DNA of 64,000 nucleotides from Muricea muricata (lineage: Eukaryota; Cnidaria; Anthozoa; Malacalcyonacea; Plexauridae): the NCBI GenBank assembly GCA_963855995.1, contig OY979718.1:28677282-28741281 (forward strand), read 5' to 3'. A program made the position numbers and the translations under genes. Each line of letters starts with the position of its first letter. Within the stretch, counting starts at the first letter, position 1. The notes beneath the pieces were generated by a model. It was not told the DNA's origin, ran no database searches, and saw nothing but the letters and a program-made list of their open reading frames with translations. Shown here piece after piece: positions 60,795-64,000 of the stretch.

Positions 60795-60900
60795 AAGTGC
60801 GAGTGCCGAAGGCACGAACCTTTTAGAGGGACCGGGGGCATGCCCTCCAGAAAATTTTTAAAACTTGGGTCTCTAAAATGGCATTTAGGATTTTAAAACA
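60795..60900. repeat. GC-rich dispersed repeat fragment
   Basis: GAGTGCCGAAGGCACGAACC followed by GGACCGGGGGCATGCCCTCC and AGAAAATTTTTAAAACTTGG. The composition differs sharply from its surroundings. I recall similar sequence as a common dispersed repeat in marine invertebrates; this is memory only. Confidence 0.5.
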
Positions 60901-61645
60901 CTACTTTAAAAGTAATAAATATCAGGATATGATCATTCTATGCAAAGCTAGTTTATGACGCCGTTCTGCCAACGCTTTTGTTTCGTTAATGTAATAAAAT
61001 GTGGAACAAACAAGCTTGAAAATAGCTTGAAAATAGCAAATTAGCTTCAAAAACAGCAAAAATTCTGCTATGACATTTAAAGAAGCTCCTGTTGCAAGAT
61101 TGGAGACTTGTTTTGCGAGATTTTGAACGATTTTCTGTCAATTTAAATGATGACACTTACTTGCGAAATTCGCAGTATGTTGTGTGTGTTGTCGTAATTA
61201 TGATCAGATATGATCAGATAATGGCTCCAAACAAAATAAGTAAACAATAGAGTTAACAGCCGATAACCTTTCGCAGCGCCGCAAAAATCACACCGGATAG
61301 GCGTTCTATTTACATATTAAATATGCAATCGTAGCAATCAGCATCGAAGTGCCGCGGACGGTTCTAGATTATATTTTATTTATACATGTTTGAGGACAAA
61401 GTTCCAACCATGATTATTCATAAGGAATTCCTGTAATAAATATCTAAAGTTCTAAACCAGAAAAGTTTCTCTTATAAATATAGTCCACAATAAATTAATA
61501 AATAAGGCTAAAGTCTGCAGACCGTGAATTTGAGAATTTTTTCCAATGTATATTTTAAACTGATATTAGCTGATACTGAGCGATATTATTGTAAACTGTT
61601 GACACGGGTGAAACAATTAAAAGAGAGGCGAAATTCAACAATTCA
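60901..61645. other. No feature recognised
   Basis: AT-rich sequence upstream of the ZMYM1/hAT-like pseudogene; nothing supported. Confidence 0.4.
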
Positions 61646-61650
61646 ACAAT

Positions 61651-63859
61651 ATGAAGAGGACTGCTAATCGCACAATAACTTCATATTTCGCAAAAAGATT
61701 AAATCGGGAAGTGACGGAGCATCATCAGCAGCTAGAGCTGTGGCAACCACAACAATGGACGAAGAAGATAGCGCTAATGTCATGACCACGCAAGACGAAG
61801 ACACGGCATCAATCAATCTCTTCCCGTCAACATCTGGTGTTGTTACTCAGTTGAATCATTCAATATGTGTTGTTCAGGCGCAAGTGGGAGCTCGTCCAGT
61901 TGATATAGACTCCGCGATGAGTGGTTGTCGAGCATTTGTCTATGGTCGGTCACAACCAAACCTTGGGTCCTATCCAAGAGGCCAGAAGAATCGTTGTTTT
62001 CGAGCAACCTGGTCTGCAATCTACCCGTGGCTTGAATACAGCATTGCAATAGATAAAGCATTTTGTTTGGCGTGTAAAAACTTTAGCACATTGACGTCAC
62101 AGAGTGACACAGCATGCACAAAAGTTGGTTTCTCCACCTGGTCAAAGGCGATGGAGTATAATCGCGGATTTAAAGCTCTCCTCCGATCACCTTCTTTCCA
62201 TGACTCGTTGGGAAAGTTGCAAATCCAGAAAATCCAGTGGCTGATATTAGAAATATGTTAGACCCTGAAAGACAAAACAATCAAGAATACACGAAAACGC
62301 TGTTGGACATCATTGGTACTTTTGTTTTGAAAGGATTGCGTATAGAGGACTCGCTCAATCATCAGGAAAGAATTCATCAATGTACTGCTACGCACTAACC
62401 CAACATTCAAACAACTGCATAAAAGGGCGATTCAAACATACAAAGCGTACAACTACACATCAAAGCGATCTTCGCTCGAGTTAATAAAAGCCATGGCTTC
62501 CAAGTTTTGACATCTGATAGAGGAACAGATAGACAAAGCGGGAATGTATTCAATTAATGCTAAGATAAATAATAAAGATAATGCGGGTCCTGAAGAGCTG
62601 TTGACTTGTTTTAAGTTTTTAAACGACGAAGCAAGAGTTGAAAAACGCTTTTATGATCTTACTAGACTTAAAGAGACTGATGCCCAGACCATTGTGAATG
62701 AAGAAGTTTTGCCAAAAGTTGAAAAATTGGGCTTGTCCGCCATTCTTCTGGTGCTTGGAGCAGATGGAGCTTCTGTGATGTTACGAAGATGTAGCTGCTA
62801 AACCCCGGAAATCTTATTCTTGGCTGCTCTATATCCACTGAGCTGTGCACCGTCTGAATTTGATTGTAGCGGTTTATTTTCGGACAGTGAATGAAGCATG
62901 TAATGTGATAAATATCCACAAGACTCTACACATCATTTTTAACGTCGCCAGCAACAGAGAAATGTTCGAAGCTATCCATAAAAAGTTGCATCCAAAACAG
63001 CCCATAATTGCAGCCTCCTCTATAACAGACTCCGAGCAATTCTCGTAAGCCTTCAGAAGATTGGTGCTTGCAATTCAAACCAAGCCGATTCAGCAGCTGC
63101 TCTCTATCACAAGATTTTCTTTGGAAAATTTGTTATCTCTCTTTGTTTTGTTCTTCAGGTCTTGTCAATAATGCATGTATTAAGCTAGAGATCAATGTTA
63201 AATGGCTAAACGTAGCCAACGAGATGGTACTGTAAGCAAGCTTGTCGTTGAGATGGAAACCGACGACATCATTGAATCCGAGGACCCCGACTACGAGGAT
63301 CCCGTGCATGCTTTCAGAAAAGAATTCTGAAGATCTGCATGCCCTCGTCAATTTCGTGAACATCTCAAGGCAGCTTGCTGTTCTCATGCTCCTCGGAGAG
63401 CTGGAACGACGTTTCTCTAGCGAGAATACTGATATACTGGGAGGTCTGGAGGCTTTAGACGCAAAACTGACATACCTGCATTACACGACTTTATCCAGTC
63501 TCGTTGTCAAATTTGGAGCTTGTCTCAATATTGACTCTGCTTTGCTTAAAATCGAGTGTGAATGGGCGAAGACTCTAATTGCGGATGGAAGGAGCATCCT
63601 CACCGACTTGTACCCCAATTTATTCAAGGTGATCACCATATCGAAGACCTTGCCAGGTCGCACTGCAACCGTGTTAGGAAGCTTCGGTGCTAGGAATCGG
63701 ATATTGAGCTGGGCTTGTAATAGCTTAGACAGTTGGTTCACCAATGGCATTATGTTGTTATCGATGAACAAAGACCTACTAAAAAATATAAACCTGAGCA
63801 AAGTGCTTAATCGTTGGACAAAAAATATTCTCGAATTGTACCCTTCAAATTGTCACTGA
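61651..63859 (+). pseudogene. ZMYM1/TTF-type hAT-like transposase-derived gene, decayed
   Basis: Start at ATG 61651 (KRTANRTITSYFAKR), with a frameshift near 61700. A TTF-type zinc finger follows: GQKNRCFRATWSAIYPWLEY, SIAIDKAFCLACKNF and VGFSTWSKAMEY. The middle segments (62544-62801, LGLSAILLVLGADGASVM; 62845-63048, HRLNLIVAVYFRTVNEACNV) are DUF4371/RNase-H-like parts of ZMYM1-type proteins. The C-terminal frame (63242-63859) contains RRFSSENTDILGGLEALD, LYPNLFKVITISKTLPGR and NGIMLLSMNKDLLKNINLSK, the hAT dimerisation region. There the usual TASCERSFS box is degraded to TATVLGSFG. Several stops and frameshifts. No TIRs were found; it may continue or end near 63859. Confidence 0.83.
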
Positions 63860-64000
63860 GACGAAAGTCAACCTCCGTATTTTGACCAAATTTTTCATCT
63901 AGCTTATTTAAACATAGATAAAGAACTAGTGTCTAACGTTTGAGTCGATTTTAATGTATACTTTAAAACATATGAGCCTTCAAAATCAGTGAAATTCGCG

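Noticed and set aside
55403..64000. Further SLC36 exons (TM4 onward)
   Set aside because: I scanned for acceptor-linked hydrophobic exons in the right phase and found none I could support; they may lie beyond the window.

Overview
This is an AT-rich animal (invertebrate) genomic window, not a prokaryotic one. Evidence: spliced exons with GT/AG borders, one recognisable host gene with long introns, long (TA)n tracts, a TTAGGG-type array, and a dense load of retro- and DNA-transposons. The mix (Penelope-like elements with hammerhead ribozymes, Mutator-like and ZMYM1/hAT-like transposases, PIF1-like helicase debris, CR1-like LINEs) resembles anthozoan or other cnidarian genomes. That assignment is an inference from family flavour, not proven.

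The only host gene I can name is a plus-strand SLC36-type proton-coupled amino acid transporter. Five coding exons were found by splice sites and reading phase (36901-37055, 41436-41526, 42586-42674, 50993-51076, 55318-55402). They join in phase into 168 codons, and the rest probably lies beyond the window. The introns are filled with transposons: a ~7.2 kb Mutator-like element with long terminal inverted repeats ends about 60 bp before exon 4, a TIR element holds a telomere-like array and a tRNA-like head, there are gag remnants, and a small MITE lies 28 bp after exon 5.

Layout. 1-4900: hAT MITE, PIF1-like helicase pseudogene, CR1-like LINE 3' end. 9.04-14.64 kb: a Penelope-like element (PLE) broken by a hAT element (8-bp TSD), a MULE-type MITE (10-bp TSD, inside RT motif A) and a palindromic MITE. 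14.9-17.9 kb: a head-to-head inverted PLE pair with a hammerhead ribozyme in each arm. 17.97-19.56 kb: a foldback element of unknown type. 20-27 kb: degenerate repeats, a minisatellite, a TTAA-targeting element (24205-26543) and an unknown exon. 28.08-30.66 kb: a nearly full-length PLE with two pseudo-LTRs, each holding a complete hammerhead ribozyme. 30.9-33.2 kb: a second inverted PLE pair from another family. 33.6-34.5 kb: an inverted copy of the 24-27 kb exon and minisatellite unit. 36.9-55.4+ kb: the SLC36 gene. 56-59.2 kb: a foldback element with a Harbinger-type MITE. 60-64 kb: LINE fragment and a decayed ZMYM1/hAT-like transposase gene.

Main points for follow-up: the hammerheads of two PLE families show compensatory base changes in helix II; both inverted PLE pairs are head-to-head, and one carries the same frameshift in both arms; every PLE terminus adjoins (TA)n; an internal empty site proves the TTAA insertion; and an unknown two-exon coding unit exists in two inverted copies with conserved splice donors.
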